A DNA stretch of 64,000 bases, taken from positions 480 to 64,479 of the forward strand of contig VIQU02000002.1 in NCBI GenBank assembly GCA_010206225.2, in the 5' to 3' direction. The DNA comes from Lachnospiraceae bacterium MD308 (GTDB lineage Bacteria; Bacillota; Clostridia; Lachnospirales; Lachnospiraceae). The first letter of the stretch is position 1. Every line of letters begins with the position of its first letter. Both the position numbers and the translations under genes were made by a program. The notes under the pieces were generated by a model. That model saw nothing but the letters and a program-made list of their open reading frames with translations. It was not told the DNA's origin and searched no databases. Below are positions 26,957 to 35,810 of this stretch, one piece after another.

Positions 26957-27175
26957 TTAATTAATGGTTGTTATTGCAGTTACACGGCCGCCGATTGTTT
27001 CCCCCAAGAACAGTCTTGCGGCAGTGAACTCCAATTAATATATACTTTCCTCCTTACGGAGGAGCATTCCCCAGCTTTGTATATAGCAAAACTGCAATGC
27101 AACGAGGAAAAACCTCTCAATGACATACCAAAGGAAAGAGCGCGGCATTCTGAAAATGCTGTGCTCTTTCTGTTT
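26957..27175 (+). ncRNA. ssrS: Candidate 6S-like RNA
   Basis: A roughly 215-nt transcript is predicted from the promoter to the hairpin gaaagagc...gctctttc (27134-27170) and its T-rich end. A closing stem joins 26967-26981 (GTTG, ATTGCAGTT) to 27090-27103 (AACTGCAAT, CAAC). An unpaired, partly hairpinned central region (GCCGC...GCGGC, 26987-27021) follows. A terminal arm is formed by TATATAC/GTATATA (27039-27045 and 27079-27085) topped with CCTCC-ttac-GGAGG. The long rod with an internal bubble resembles 6S RNA, which binds RNA polymerase. The identity is inference. The 62-residue antisense ORF here is rejected. Confidence 0.45.
27134..27170. terminator. Hairpin terminator between the ncRNA and yczE-like gene
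   Basis: GAAAGAGC-gcGGCATT-ctga-AATGCtGt-GCTCTTTC forms a strong, nearly perfect stem. It lies 14 bases beyond the stop of the convergent YczE-family gene and can serve both strands. Confidence 0.7.
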
Positions 27176-27183
27176 GTAAATAT

Positions 27184-27819
27184 TTATTCGTGTATAAATT
27201 TTTTCTCCCAGCTCATGCACCATTTGGTGAGTGGGCCGAGAACAAGCATACCGCCGATCGTCCCTTCGCGGATTTTGATCGACAGACCGAATATGAGTGA
27301 TAAGGAAAGGGAAATGGCGATGAGTATAGCATCCCCTGCAATGTGCAGCTTAGCAAAATCAATACCATATTTGCTGCTGGCAGTATAATACATCCCCTCT
27401 ACCGGTATCTGTACAGCGCCTAAAAGATTAAGACCGCCGATGAATACAGCCAGTCCAAGATAGGAGATGGCCCAGAATAAGACTCTTATGGGATATCCGT
27501 TGAGGTCAAAGGTAAAGATACGGTAATATACGAAATTGACAACAACACCGAATATAACAGCTACGGGAATCTGCAGAAATCGGATGGGGTGGAAATCTTT
27601 TCTCAGCATGAGTATCTGGATCAGGACACAGATCAGGTTTCCGATAATACTGAAAGTACCTACTTTAAAGCCTGTAAGCTGATAGACGTTCAGGCTTACG
27701 GAATCCCAGCAGGCACATAGCCCGATATCTGCCTTCATGCAGAAGGTTTGGGATACGGCCATCATAACGACAAAAAAAGTCACAAGAGCATATTTTTTGA
27801 TAATTTTTTTAGTACCCAT
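27184..27819 (-). CDS. YczE/YyaS/YitT-family integral membrane protein
   Basis: 211 residues with five to six membrane segments. It starts MGTKKIIKKYALVTFFVVMM and contains KADIGLCACWDSVSLNVYQLTG, the characteristic N-terminal loop of this family, and GTIGGMLVLGPLTKW near the C-terminus. Function is unknown for most members. It lies downstream of the TSUP transporter on the same strand but after a terminator. Confidence 0.85.
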   Translation of the reverse strand: MGTKKIIKKYALVTFFVVMMAVSQTFCMKADIGLCACWDSVSLNVYQLTGFKVGTFSIIGNLICVLIQILMLRKDFHPIRFLQIPVAVIFGVVVNFVYYRIFTFDLNGYPIRVLFWAISYLGLAVFIGGLNLLGAVQIPVEGMYYTASSKYGIDFAKLHIAGDAILIAISLSLSLIFGLSIKIREGTIGGMLVLGPLTKWCMSWEKKFIHE

Positions 27820-27891
27820 TTTTATAACCTCTTCTTGTAAATGACATATTATAATAAAATTTCACATAATAGAGAGAAAGATGTCAATGCA

Positions 27892-27941
27892 TAAAAAAGG
27901 ACGTTTGCATTGAGATCTACGAACCACAATACGAACGTCCT
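27892..27941 (-). terminator. Terminator of the TSUP transporter gene
   Basis: On the minus strand AGGACGTT and AACGTCCT are separated by a 28-base loop and followed by TTTTTT. The arms are at 27934-27941 and 27898-27905. Confidence 0.85.
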
Positions 27942-27980
27942 GTGTATTCTTTATTTAGTTTGTAAGATTAAACGCTTAAG

Positions 27981-28907
27981 CTAAGCGGCAGAACCTTTCT
28001 TGATAGCATCACGAAGATATAAGAATGCTGTCAAGTATACGATAGCAACGATAATCTTAGTAAGTACATCAAGCGGTAAGCTCTTAACAAATGCATAAGC
28101 TACATATACGCCGAGTGCTCCGAAGATTGCCTGTGTCCAGGAAGCAACCATATCATATCTGCCTTCTTTGATGAACTTCGGTCCATTACCAAATGCCATC
28201 AGATATGCACAGGAACCCATCATAGCCGGGAACGCGCAGCCTGCATCCATTCCGAGCGCAAGAACCATAGCCATACATGGTGCATAAAGACCAACACCGA
28301 TACTCATAAGAGCACCAAAAATGAAATTACCTACAACTGCAATTACGAGTTTAATTCCTGATAATCCAAGTTCTGTACCTACTGTACCGAATGGTCCGAC
28401 ACCAAGCACTTTCATAAGAATTACGGTTGCAAGAATAAACAAACCAATGAACAGCGTATAACGTACTTTCTTTCTGTCAAACTTCGATACGATACTAGCC
28501 ATCAGGATAGAACCGGCAACAGAAGCAACAAGCATAAGTACAAGTGTAATAACATCCATCTCTACAAAACCAAAGAATAAGAATGCCTCAACACATACGG
28601 GAACGGTATCTCCTACGTTCAGAGTACCAGGAACCAGAACGTCGTCTACAGATCTTGTGAGCTTAAAAGCTGCGGATGACGGAGCAAAAGAACCGATACC
28701 CAAAGTATCCAGAAAGTTCGCAACGAATCCCGTGATTGCTGTTGGGATCATGTGTTTCTTCTGTTCCTGCCACTGCTCTTCGCCGGTTAATCCGATCACA
28801 GGATCCTTTTCTGGGTTAGCGCGTAACTCTTTGTCTTTCCTCCACATAAGGAATACGTTCAGGATAATGCCGATCACGCATAATCCCTTCATAATGTACA
28901 TTGCCAT
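27981..28907 (-). CDS. TSUP (TauE/SafE) family membrane transporter
   Basis: 308 residues, eight or so membrane helices. The motif TGFVANFLDTLGIGSFAPSSAA near residue 60 and the related NFIFGALMSIGVGLYAPCMA near residue 200 are the two pseudo-symmetric repeats of TSUP carriers. The family moves small organic anions or sulfur compounds out of or into the cell. Its place between the prd genes and putP suggests a metabolite linked to proline fermentation, but this is inference. Confidence 0.88.
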   Translation of the reverse strand: MAMYIMKGLCVIGIILNVFLMWRKDKELRANPEKDPVIGLTGEEQWQEQKKHMIPTAITGFVANFLDTLGIGSFAPSSAAFKLTRSVDDVLVPGTLNVGDTVPVCVEAFLFFGFVEMDVITLVLMLVASVAGSILMASIVSKFDRKKVRYTLFIGLFILATVILMKVLGVGPFGTVGTELGLSGIKLVIAVVGNFIFGALMSIGVGLYAPCMAMVLALGMDAGCAFPAMMGSCAYLMAFGNGPKFIKEGRYDMVASWTQAIFGALGVYVAYAFVKSLPLDVLTKIIVAIVYLTAFLYLRDAIKKGSAA

Positions 28908-28951
28908 AAATCATCCCTCCAGATTATAAAATATTAAATTGTTTGTTACGG

Positions 28952-29039
28952 AATGCATACCTGTGAATTGCCCCCGATTGCAACTCAATATACATTCTGT
29001 ATTAATTAAAATTGTAGCATTTTTGTTGGGAAAGGTCAA
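28952..29039 (-). promoter_or_regulatory. TSUP gene promoter and structured leader
   Basis: On the minus strand TTGACC (29034-29039), 17-base spacer and TACAAT (29011-29016) form a promoter. The transcript leader then contains TGAgTTGC-aatcgggg-GCAAtTCA, enclosed by GAATG/CATTC (28952-29001): a small stem-loop before the ribosome binding site. Confidence 0.55.
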
Positions 29040-29176
29040 CTAAAAAAGGGAAAATAAAATGGTTTTGTTGGATAAATTGAATAAAAACAGGACTTGCATA
29101 AGAAGGACATTATCTATATAATGAAAATTGCGATAAGATGCAGATTATGTGAGAATGTGTCGTGGGGAGGATGAAG

Positions 29177-29746
29177 ATGACTGTATTATATGAGGTGAAG
29201 ACAGGACATACAAAGGAAGTGCTGAAAGCATTTGCGAAGTTTTATAATGAGATTGGGAAGAATAACAAGAAGATTATGTTCCGGTATGGGATAGCGGCGG
29301 TATGTTTCCTGATGCTGCCAAGGGCATTGAAGCTGTCGGGAATTTATCCAGCAATCTGCTGGGGGGTGGGAATTGTTATCATCATATTGGCATTTGCAAG
29401 AACATATCTGACTTATTTTGGTCTGCTTGGGCGAGACATATATTATAAATATAATATAAAGATCAACATGTCATTTGGCCATTCTGGCTTTATCGTAGAA
29501 GATAACGAAAAGAATACTTACAAGTACCATATGATCCGGGAAATGTATGCGGATAACGAGATGTATTACTTATACATGGAGTCGGATGACCTGTTTATAA
29601 TTCCTAAGACGGATTTTGTATCGGGTTCTTCGGAAAAGTTTTATGATTTTATGCAGCAGAATACCAGCAAGGAATTTAAAGAGGTGCATATAAGTCTCAA
29701 ACAAAAATTCATCAGAATGCAGACAGGGCTGCAGAATCAGCAATAA
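29177..29746 (+). CDS. Membrane protein with YcxB-like C-terminal domain
   Basis: The start is set at the ATG 29177 (MTVLYEVKTGHT), 6 bases after GGGGAGG, giving 189 residues. Two membrane helices lie at about residues 36-55 and 60-80. The C-terminal part (FGHSGFIVEDNEKNTYKYH, YLYMESDDLFIIPKTDF) has the look of a YcxB/PH-like domain. Function is unknown. It is monocistronic with a terminator just after. Confidence 0.7.
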   Translation: MTVLYEVKTGHTKEVLKAFAKFYNEIGKNNKKIMFRYGIAAVCFLMLPRALKLSGIYPAICWGVGIVIIILAFARTYLTYFGLLGRDIYYKYNIKINMSFGHSGFIVEDNEKNTYKYHMIREMYADNEMYYLYMESDDLFIIPKTDFVSGSSEKFYDFMQQNTSKEFKEVHISLKQKFIRMQTGLQNQQ

Positions 29747-29757
29747 CAAGGATTCGG

Positions 29758-29800
29758 AAAAAGCGGCGTATCAGCTTAAATGTGATATGCCGCTTTTCTT
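29758..29800 (+). terminator. Intrinsic terminator
   Basis: AAAAGCGGC-gTATCA ... TGATATgCCGCTTTTCTT. It ends transcription of the membrane-protein gene before putP. Confidence 0.85.
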
Positions 29801-29878
29801 ACGTCTGAATATCGCTGCATTTTTATTGAACAGAAATAAGAAAATGTAATGGCGGCATTAAGAATTATAATGTTTTTA

Positions 29879-29907
29879 TTGACACACGTTTAACAGAGTG
29901 TTAAAAT
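29879..29907 (+). promoter_or_regulatory. putP promoter with overlapping palindromic operator
   Basis: TTGACA (29879-29884), 17-base spacer, TAAAAT (29902-29907). The perfect palindrome TTTAACAGAGTGTTAAA (29889-29905) covers the spacer and the start of the -10, the expected place for a repressor. The rest of the 303-base gap to putP holds a 130-base leader with nothing recognised. Confidence 0.65.
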
Positions 29908-30049
29908 ATATCAAGAACAGGTAAGAAGGCCATTAATTTTAGGGTATGTCAGTTTGCAGAATGGTTTGTCTTATCTCTGAATTTTCCGAAAAATATACGG
30001 GGAAATTAAGAATTCCTGAAAGTAACAGGAAAGAAACGAGGTGTATTTT

Positions 30050-31576
30050 ATGAGTGGTACCAGTATTATTATTTTATGTACGATTCTTGCGTACATGTGC
30101 CTGTTGATTGGAGTAGGTGTTTACAACTCAAGAAAGAACAGCAGCAGTGAGGACTTCTACCTTGGCGGAAGAAGAATGGGAGCGTTAGTAGTTGCCATGA
30201 GTGCTGAGGCGAGTGATATGTCAAGCTGGCTTCTGATGGGACTTCCGGGAGTTGCCTATCTGACGGGAATAGCAGATGCATTCTGGACGGCAGCGGGTCT
30301 TGCGATCGGTACATATCTGAACTGGCTTTTCACTTCGAGAAGATTGAGACGCTATTCAGAAAGAATCGATGCGATCACAGTTCCGACCTTTTTTGCTAAG
30401 AGATTCCATGATGAGAAGAATATCATTACAGCAATCTCTGCTGTTATTATCGTAATATTCTTCATCCCCTATGTGGCCTCTGGATTTGCAGCGTGTGGAA
30501 AGCTGTTCAATTCTTTGTTTGGACTTGACTATATGACGGGTGTTATATTGTTTGCGATCATAATTGTTATCTATACGATTATGGGCGGATTTACAACCGT
30601 TGCTACCAATGACCTGATTCAGAGTATTGTAATGTCGATCGCATTGATCTCCATCATTACATTTGGAGTGAGCAGTGCCGGCGGGTTCGGAGCAGTTATG
30701 GATAATGCAAAGTCATTGCCGGGATATTTTTCTCTTTCTGCAATTCATGATGCGGTTGCGGGAACAGCGGTTCCGTATTCTGCCTTGTCAGCAGTGTCTC
30801 TTCTTGCATGGGGTATCGGATACTTTGGTATGCCTCATATTTTAGTAAGATTTATGTCTATCGAGGATGAGAATAAGCTGGTATTATCCAGACGTGTTGC
30901 TTCTGTTTGGGTGACGATTGCTATGGGCGTTGCAATCTTTATCGGTGTTGTAGGTCTTGGTGTTGTTAATGCGGGAAACATGGCTCCGTTAGAGGACAGC
31001 GAGCGTGTTATCATCGCACTTACAGATATCCTGAGCAAGAACGGATTCCTTGCGGCGATTCTTGGCGGTGTGATCCTTGCAGGTATTTTGGCTGCAACGA
31101 TGTCAACTGCTGACAGCCAGATGCTTGTTGCGGCTTCCGGTGTATCTGAGAATATTGTGCAGGATTTCTTTGGCAAAAAGCTTACAGAGAAACAGGGACT
31201 TCTGGTTGCCCGTGGAACGATCCTTGCGATTGCTGCCATTGGACTATTCCTTGCAAGAGATCCGAACTCCAGCGTATTTGGAATTGTATCCTTTGCATGG
31301 GCTGGTATGGGCGCTGCATTTGCGGGTGTTATGATCTGTGCATTGTTCTGGAAGCGTACGACGCTGCAGGGCGCACTGGCAGGTATGATATCCGGCGGTG
31401 CAATGGTATTTATCTGGAAGTACGGTGTTCGTCCGATGGGCGGAATCCTTGATATCTATGAGCTGCTTCCGGCATTCTTAGTATCACTTGCAATGATCGT
31501 TATCGTGAGTCTTGCAACTAAGGCGCCAAGTCAGGCAATTATTGACGAGTTTGAGAGCGTTAGTGTAAAGAAATAA
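30050..31576 (+). CDS. putP: Sodium/proline symporter PutP
   Basis: The start is set at the ATG 30050 (MSGTSIIILCTILAY) after AACGAGGTG, giving 508 residues. SSS-family fold with about 13 helices. Seen: EDFYLGGRRMGALVVAMSAEASDMSSWLLMG (Na+ and proline site), GGFTTVATNDLIQS, and LAATMSTADSQMLVAAS. It imports proline with sodium. It follows the prd operon and would feed it. Confidence 0.95.
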   Translation: MSGTSIIILCTILAYMCLLIGVGVYNSRKNSSSEDFYLGGRRMGALVVAMSAEASDMSSWLLMGLPGVAYLTGIADAFWTAAGLAIGTYLNWLFTSRRLRRYSERIDAITVPTFFAKRFHDEKNIITAISAVIIVIFFIPYVASGFAACGKLFNSLFGLDYMTGVILFAIIIVIYTIMGGFTTVATNDLIQSIVMSIALISIITFGVSSAGGFGAVMDNAKSLPGYFSLSAIHDAVAGTAVPYSALSAVSLLAWGIGYFGMPHILVRFMSIEDENKLVLSRRVASVWVTIAMGVAIFIGVVGLGVVNAGNMAPLEDSERVIIALTDILSKNGFLAAILGGVILAGILAATMSTADSQMLVAASGVSENIVQDFFGKKLTEKQGLLVARGTILAIAAIGLFLARDPNSSVFGIVSFAWAGMGAAFAGVMICALFWKRTTLQGALAGMISGGAMVFIWKYGVRPMGGILDIYELLPAFLVSLAMIVIVSLATKAPSQAIIDEFESVSVKK

Positions 31577-31599
31577 ATGACCATATATAATAAGGAAAG

Positions 31600-31632
31600 A
31601 AAAGCCCTGCTTATGTTAGGGGCTTTTTCTTT
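31600..31632 (+). terminator. putP terminator
   Basis: AAAAGCCC ... GGGGCTTTTTCTTTT forms a hairpin with a T-rich tail, right after the stop codon. Confidence 0.8.
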
Positions 31633-31682
31633 TGGAATAAATAGATTGTATCAAAAAAAATACAATAATTCATTAAAAGGGC

Positions 31683-31711
31683 TTGAAATAGTTACTTCCA
31701 TCATATATACT
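31683..31711 (+). promoter_or_regulatory. Promoter of the S10 superoperon
   Basis: TTGAAA (31683-31688), 17-base spacer, TATACT (31706-31711), followed by an about 230-base leader. The str operon genes are not upstream, so rpsJ has its own promoter here. Confidence 0.65.
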
Positions 31712-31834
31712 AAAAAAGCTGTGACATGATAGCGATGAAACGTGAGGTTGCTGCTGAAGATCTTCTTGGAATTAATTGTTCGGGAAGAAGTATAGCGGGT
31801 TTTCCGTGGAGCGAATGTCAAGTTAGGAAACTGG

Positions 31835-31931
31835 CGACAAGTCACTGTATCACATATGGGCTGTGTGAGGTTCTCACGACACACACGGCAAAGTGTACAG
31901 TCACCGCTTGTCGTACTGGAGTTAATAGTAC
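31835..31931 (+). promoter_or_regulatory. Structured leader of the S10 operon
   Basis: CGACAAG/CTTGTCG (31835-31841, 31907-31913) with CACTGTA/TACAGT just inside, and CTGTGTG/CACACgg further in, make a long hairpin. A short one, GTACT-N9-AGTAC, follows (31913-31931) just before the AAGGAGG of rpsJ. It is a likely autoregulatory r-protein leader. In E. coli L4 binds the S10 leader, but this fold is not homologous by eye. Confidence 0.55.
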
Positions 31932-31951
31932 GAAAAGGAGGCGACTTTTTT

Positions 31952-32269
31952 ATGGCAAGTCAAGTAATGAGAATCACTTTGAAAGCGTATGATCATCAGT
32001 TGGTTGATGCATCCGCTAAGAAAATCATCGAAACTGTGAAGAAGAATGGGGCAAAGGTGAGCGGTCCGGTACCTCTTCCGACTAAGAAGGAAGTAGTAAC
32101 TATCTTAAGAGCCGTTCACAAATACAAAGATTCCAGAGAGCAGTTCGAGCAAAGGACTCATAAGAGACTGATCGATATTATCACACCTACACAGAAGACA
32201 GTAGATGCATTATCAAGATTAGAGATGCCAGCCGGTGTATATATCGATATCAAAATGAAAAATAAGTAA
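31952..32269 (+). CDS. rpsJ: 30S ribosomal protein S10
   Basis: 105 residues from the ATG 31952 ([19 protein letters not shown]), after AAGGAGG; the longer tracked frame at 31856 is leader sequence. Conserved [10 protein letters not shown] and [15 protein letters not shown]. It lies in the 30S head and is also the NusE antitermination partner. First gene of the superoperon. Confidence 0.98.
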   Translation: MASQVMRITLKAYDHQLVDASAKKIIETVKKNGAKVSGPVPLPTKKEVVTILRAVHKYKDSREQFEQRTHKRLIDIITPTQKTVDALSRLEMPAGVYIDIKMKNK

Positions 32270-32300
32270 GCACTTGGCGAGGTGTTTTCGAGCCTAGTGC
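32270..32300 (+). repeat. Superoperon hairpin repeat, copy 1 (rpsJ-rplC)
   Basis: GCACTTGG-CGAGG...CGAG-CCTAGTGC folds into a hairpin. Near-identical copies lie in other long gaps of this operon. A second small dyad (ttcaat/attgaa) follows at 32309-32331. Confidence 0.75.
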
Positions 32301-32409
32301 GAACTTAGTTCAATGAACGGAGAGAATTGAACATCAACAACACACAGTATTCCTACTATTTAGGATGAGCGCATAAGCGTTCCGCTGTAAATCACAGGAG
32401 GTAATTATA

Positions 32410-33090
32410 ATGAAGAAAGCTATTTTAGCTACAAAGATCGGGATGACACAGATCTTTAGCGAAGACGGCACACTGACACCGGTAACGGTTCTTCAGGCTG
32501 GTCCTTGTGTAGTAACACAGGTTAAGACGGTAGAGAACGATGGATATGAAGCGGTTCAGGTCGGATTTGTTGACAAGAAAGACAAGATTGTGAATAAGGA
32601 CAAGAGCGGTAAGAAAGAGATCGTACACCGTCATGGTGTGACGAAAGCTGAACAGGGGCATTTTGCTAAGGCTGGTGTTTCTGGAAAGAGATTTGTCAGA
32701 GAGTTTAAATTAGAGAACGCGGGAGAATATCAGCTTGCACAGGAGATCAAGGTTGATATCTTCGAGGCTGGCGACAAGATTGATGCTACCGCGATTTCCA
32801 AAGGTAAAGGTTTCCAGGGTGCGATTAAGAGACATAATCAGCACAGAGGACCTATGACACACGGTTCCAAGTATCATCGTCATGCTGGTTCTAATGGAGC
32901 TGCTTCCGATCCGAGCAAAGTATTCAAAGGAAAGAAGATGCCCGGACAGATGGGGCACGTTAAGGTTACAGTTCAGAATCTTGAAGTGGTGCGCGTAGAT
33001 GCAGAGAAAAATCTGCTTCTTGTAAAGGGTTCTGTACCGGGGCCGAAGAAATCTTTGGTAACTATTAAAGAAGCAGTGAAATCTATTTAG
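32410..33090 (+). CDS. rplC: 50S ribosomal protein L3
   Basis: 226 residues after AGGAGGTAATTATA. N-terminal [12 protein letters not shown] and the conserved loop [18 protein letters not shown] followed by [11 protein letters not shown], which reaches the peptidyl transferase centre. Confidence 0.98.
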   Translation: MKKAILATKIGMTQIFSEDGTLTPVTVLQAGPCVVTQVKTVENDGYEAVQVGFVDKKDKIVNKDKSGKKEIVHRHGVTKAEQGHFAKAGVSGKRFVREFKLENAGEYQLAQEIKVDIFEAGDKIDATAISKGKGFQGAIKRHNQHRGPMTHGSKYHRHAGSNGAASDPSKVFKGKKMPGQMGHVKVTVQNLEVVRVDAEKNLLLVKGSVPGPKKSLVTIKEAVKSI

Positions 33091-33118
33091 GATTTGACGG
33101 GAAGGAGGAAGACTTAAG

Positions 33119-33739
33119 ATGGCAAACGTATCTGTTTATAATATCGAAGGCAAAGAAGTTGGTACAATCGATCTTAGCGATGCGGTATTTGGTGTTGAGG
33201 TTAACGAGCATCTTTTACACATGGCAGTTGTGAACCAGCTTGCAAATAACCGTCAGGGAACGCAGAAGGCTAAGACTCGTTCTGAAGTATCTGGCGGCGG
33301 AAGAAAACCGTGGAGACAGAAAGGAACAGGCCACGCCAGACAGGGTTCTACAAGAGCTCCACAGTGGACGGGCGGCGGAGTTGTATTTGCTCCGGTACCG
33401 AGAGACTATTCCTTTAAGATGAATAAGAAAGAGAAGAGGGCGGCGCTCAAATCCGCACTTACTTCCAGAGTAGAAGAGAAGAAGTTTATCGTTGTTGACG
33501 AGATCGTATTTGATGAGATTAAGACGAAGAACTTTGCTAACATGTTAAAGAATCTGGATGTTGCAAAAGCGTTGGTAGTATTAGAGGATGGTAATGTGAA
33601 CGCAGAGCTGTCAGCAAGAAATATTGCTGATGTTAAGACGGCTAAGACTGGAACAATCAACGTGTTTGACGTTATGAAATACAACACGGTAATCGCTACA
33701 AAAGCTGCTGTCCAGAATATCGAGGAGGTGTACGCATAA
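33119..33739 (+). CDS. rplD: 50S ribosomal protein L4
   Basis: 206 residues. The extended loop region GGGRKPWRQKGTGHARQGS lines the exit tunnel. In several bacteria L4 also represses its own operon by binding the leader. The stop overlaps the L23 start. Confidence 0.98.
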   Translation: MANVSVYNIEGKEVGTIDLSDAVFGVEVNEHLLHMAVVNQLANNRQGTQKAKTRSEVSGGGRKPWRQKGTGHARQGSTRAPQWTGGGVVFAPVPRDYSFKMNKKEKRAALKSALTSRVEEKKFIVVDEIVFDEIKTKNFANMLKNLDVAKALVVLEDGNVNAELSARNIADVKTAKTGTINVFDVMKYNTVIATKAAVQNIEEVYA

Positions 33740-34044
33740 TGGCTGATATTAAATATTATGATGTAATCCTTAAACCGGTCGTTACTGAGAAGAGCATGGA
33801 GCTCATGGGCGAGAAAAAATATACATTTCTTGTTCATCCGCAGGCAACAAAGTCTCAGGTAAAGGAAGCTGTTGAGAAGATGTTCGACGGAACAAAAGTC
33901 GCAGGCGTTAATACTATGAACTGCGAAGGAAAAAAGAGAAGAGTCCGCGGTACAATGCAGTTTGGAAAGACAGCAAAGACGAAAAAGGCAATTGTCCAGT
34001 TAACAGAGGACAGCGCAGATATTGAGATTTTTGAAGGTCTATAA
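33739..34044 (+). CDS. rplW: 50S ribosomal protein L23
   Basis: 101 residues: DVILKPVVTEKSMELM at the N-terminus, and the loop GKKRRVRGTMQFGKTAKTKKA. It sits at the tunnel exit and docks SRP and trigger factor. A 195-base gap with folded repeats follows before rplB. Confidence 0.97.
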   Translation: MADIKYYDVILKPVVTEKSMELMGEKKYTFLVHPQATKSQVKEAVEKMFDGTKVAGVNTMNCEGKKRRVRGTMQFGKTAKTKKAIVQLTEDSADIEIFEGL

Positions 34045-34140
34045 GACTTGCTGAGGGCGAGCCGAAAGGCGAAGGCCAAAGCCTAGTCGGGGCCTGTTCG
34101 GAGAACTTGGCGAGGTGCTTTCGAGCCTAGCGAACCGAAC
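34043..34140 (+). repeat. Superoperon hairpin repeats, copy 2 (rplW-rplB)
   Basis: The first part runs gact...gcctagtc (34045-34088). The second is clearer: GTTCGG (34096) and CCGAAC (34135-34140) enclose CTTGGCGAGG...CGAGCCTAG, the same core as copy 1. No ORF lies in the 195-base gap. Confidence 0.7.
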
Positions 34141-34239
34141 GTGTACAGCATGAGAATATGTAGTTGAAAATAAGGTAACATGCTAAATCATACGGATAGA
34201 AACCGTGATAATAAACAGTATTGAAAGGAGAAGTTAGTC

Positions 34240-35082
34240 ATGGGAATTAAGACATACAACCCATATACGCCTTCTAGAAGACAGATGACAGGTTCAGACT
34301 TTGCAGAGATTACAAAGTCGACACCGGAGAAATCACTGTTGGCTTCAAAGAGCAGACAGGCAGGACGTAATAATCAGGGAAAAATTACAGTTAGACACCG
34401 CGGAGGCGGGGCTAAGAAAAAATACAGAATCATAGATTTCAAGAGAAATAAAGACGGTGTAGCTGCTAAAGTAATCGGTATCGAGTATGATCCGAACAGA
34501 ACAGCAAATATCGCCCTTATCTGCTATGAAGACGGTGCCAAAGCATACATCCTTGCTCCGGAAGGACTTAAGGTTGGTATGAAGATCATGAACGGAGTTG
34601 AGGCTGAGGTGAGAATCGGTAACTGCCTTCCTCTTTCAGAGATTCCGGTAGGTACACAGATCCATAACATTGAGCTGTATCCGGGAAGAGGCGGACAGTT
34701 GGTTCGTTCCGCAGGAAACAGTGCGCAGCTTATGGCAAAAGAAGGTAAATATGCAACCCTCCGTCTTCCGTCAGGAGAGATGAGAATGGTTCCGATCATC
34801 TGCAGAGCTTCTGTAGGAGTTGTTGGAAACGGCGATCACAGCCTTATTAATATCGGTAAGGCAGGACGTAAGCGTCATATGGGTATCAGACCGACAGTTC
34901 GTGGTTCTGTTATGAACCCGAATGATCATCCGCACGGTGGTGGTGAAGGTAAGACTGGAATCGGACGTCCGGGTCCGTGTACACCTTGGGGCAAACCAGC
35001 GCTTGGTCTTAAGACAAGAAAGAAAAACAAATCTTCTAACAAGCTGATTGTCAGAAGAAGAGATGGCAGAGCAATCAAATAG
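34240..35082 (+). CDS. rplB: 50S ribosomal protein L2
   Basis: 280 residues after [27 protein letters not shown] at the N-terminal domain, and [19 protein letters not shown] with the conserved His near the peptidyl transferase centre. Confidence 0.98.
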   Translation: MGIKTYNPYTPSRRQMTGSDFAEITKSTPEKSLLASKSRQAGRNNQGKITVRHRGGGAKKKYRIIDFKRNKDGVAAKVIGIEYDPNRTANIALICYEDGAKAYILAPEGLKVGMKIMNGVEAEVRIGNCLPLSEIPVGTQIHNIELYPGRGGQLVRSAGNSAQLMAKEGKYATLRLPSGEMRMVPIICRASVGVVGNGDHSLINIGKAGRKRHMGIRPTVRGSVMNPNDHPHGGGEGKTGIGRPGPCTPWGKPALGLKTRKKNKSSNKLIVRRRDGRAIK

Positions 35083-35105
35083 TTTTTATAAGGAGGTTAG
35101 AACCT

Positions 35106-35387
35106 ATGGCACGTTCAATTAAAAAAGGACCATTTGCAGACGCAAGCCTGCTTAAAAAGGTTGATGCTATGAACGAATCGGGCAGCAAGTCTGTGATCAA
35201 GACATGGTCCCGCCGTTCTACAATCTTTCCAAGCATGATTGGGCATACAATTGCTGTTCATGACGGAAGAAAGCATGTTCCGGTATATGTTACAGAAGAT
35301 ATGGTTGGACACAAGCTCGGTGAGTTCGTTGCGACCAGAACATACAGAGGGCATGGAAAAGACGAGAAGAAATCAAAAGTAAGATAA
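35106..35387 (+). CDS. rpsS: 30S ribosomal protein S19
   Basis: 93 residues: [40 protein letters not shown] and [16 protein letters not shown]. It forms a head complex with S13. Start after AAGGAGG. Confidence 0.98.
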   Translation: MARSIKKGPFADASLLKKVDAMNESGSKSVIKTWSRRSTIFPSMIGHTIAVHDGRKHVPVYVTEDMVGHKLGEFVATRTYRGHGKDEKKSKVR

Positions 35388-35412
35388 TCAATGGTGAAAG
35401 GAGGGTTCATCC

Positions 35413-35799
35413 ATGGCAAAAGGACATAGATCCCAAATTAAAAGAGAAAGAAATGCTAATAAAGATACAAGACCTTCTGCTAAGCTGTCTTATGCAAGAG
35501 TTTCTGTTCAGAAAGCATGTTTCGTATTAGATGCCATCAGAGGCAAGGACGTAACTACAGCGCTTGGTATTTTAACTTATAGTCCGAGATACGCATCAAG
35601 CTTGATAAAGAAGTTACTGGAGTCTGCAATTGCTAACGCTGAGAATAATAATGGTATGAATGCTGAGAACCTTTATATAGCTGAGGCATATGCAAACAAA
35701 GGACCAACAATGAAGAGAATCAGACCGAGGGCGCAGGGCAGGGCTTATAGAATAGAGAAGAGAATGAGCCATATAACACTTGTGCTTGATGAAAGATAA
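35413..35799 (+). CDS. rplV: 50S ribosomal protein L22
   Basis: 128 residues. [20 protein letters not shown] and the tunnel hairpin around [19 protein letters not shown]. The usual macrolide-related loop looks intact. Overlaps nothing; 11 bases before rpsC. Confidence 0.98.
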   Translation: MAKGHRSQIKRERNANKDTRPSAKLSYARVSVQKACFVLDAIRGKDVTTALGILTYSPRYASSLIKKLLESAIANAENNNGMNAENLYIAEAYANKGPTMKRIRPRAQGRAYRIEKRMSHITLVLDER

Positions 35800-35810
35800 G
35801 GAGGGCAGAC

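Noticed and set aside
27035-27223. 62-residue minus-strand ORF after the YczE gene
   Set aside because: Overlaps the YczE 3' end, a terminator and the candidate ncRNA; no ribosome binding site.
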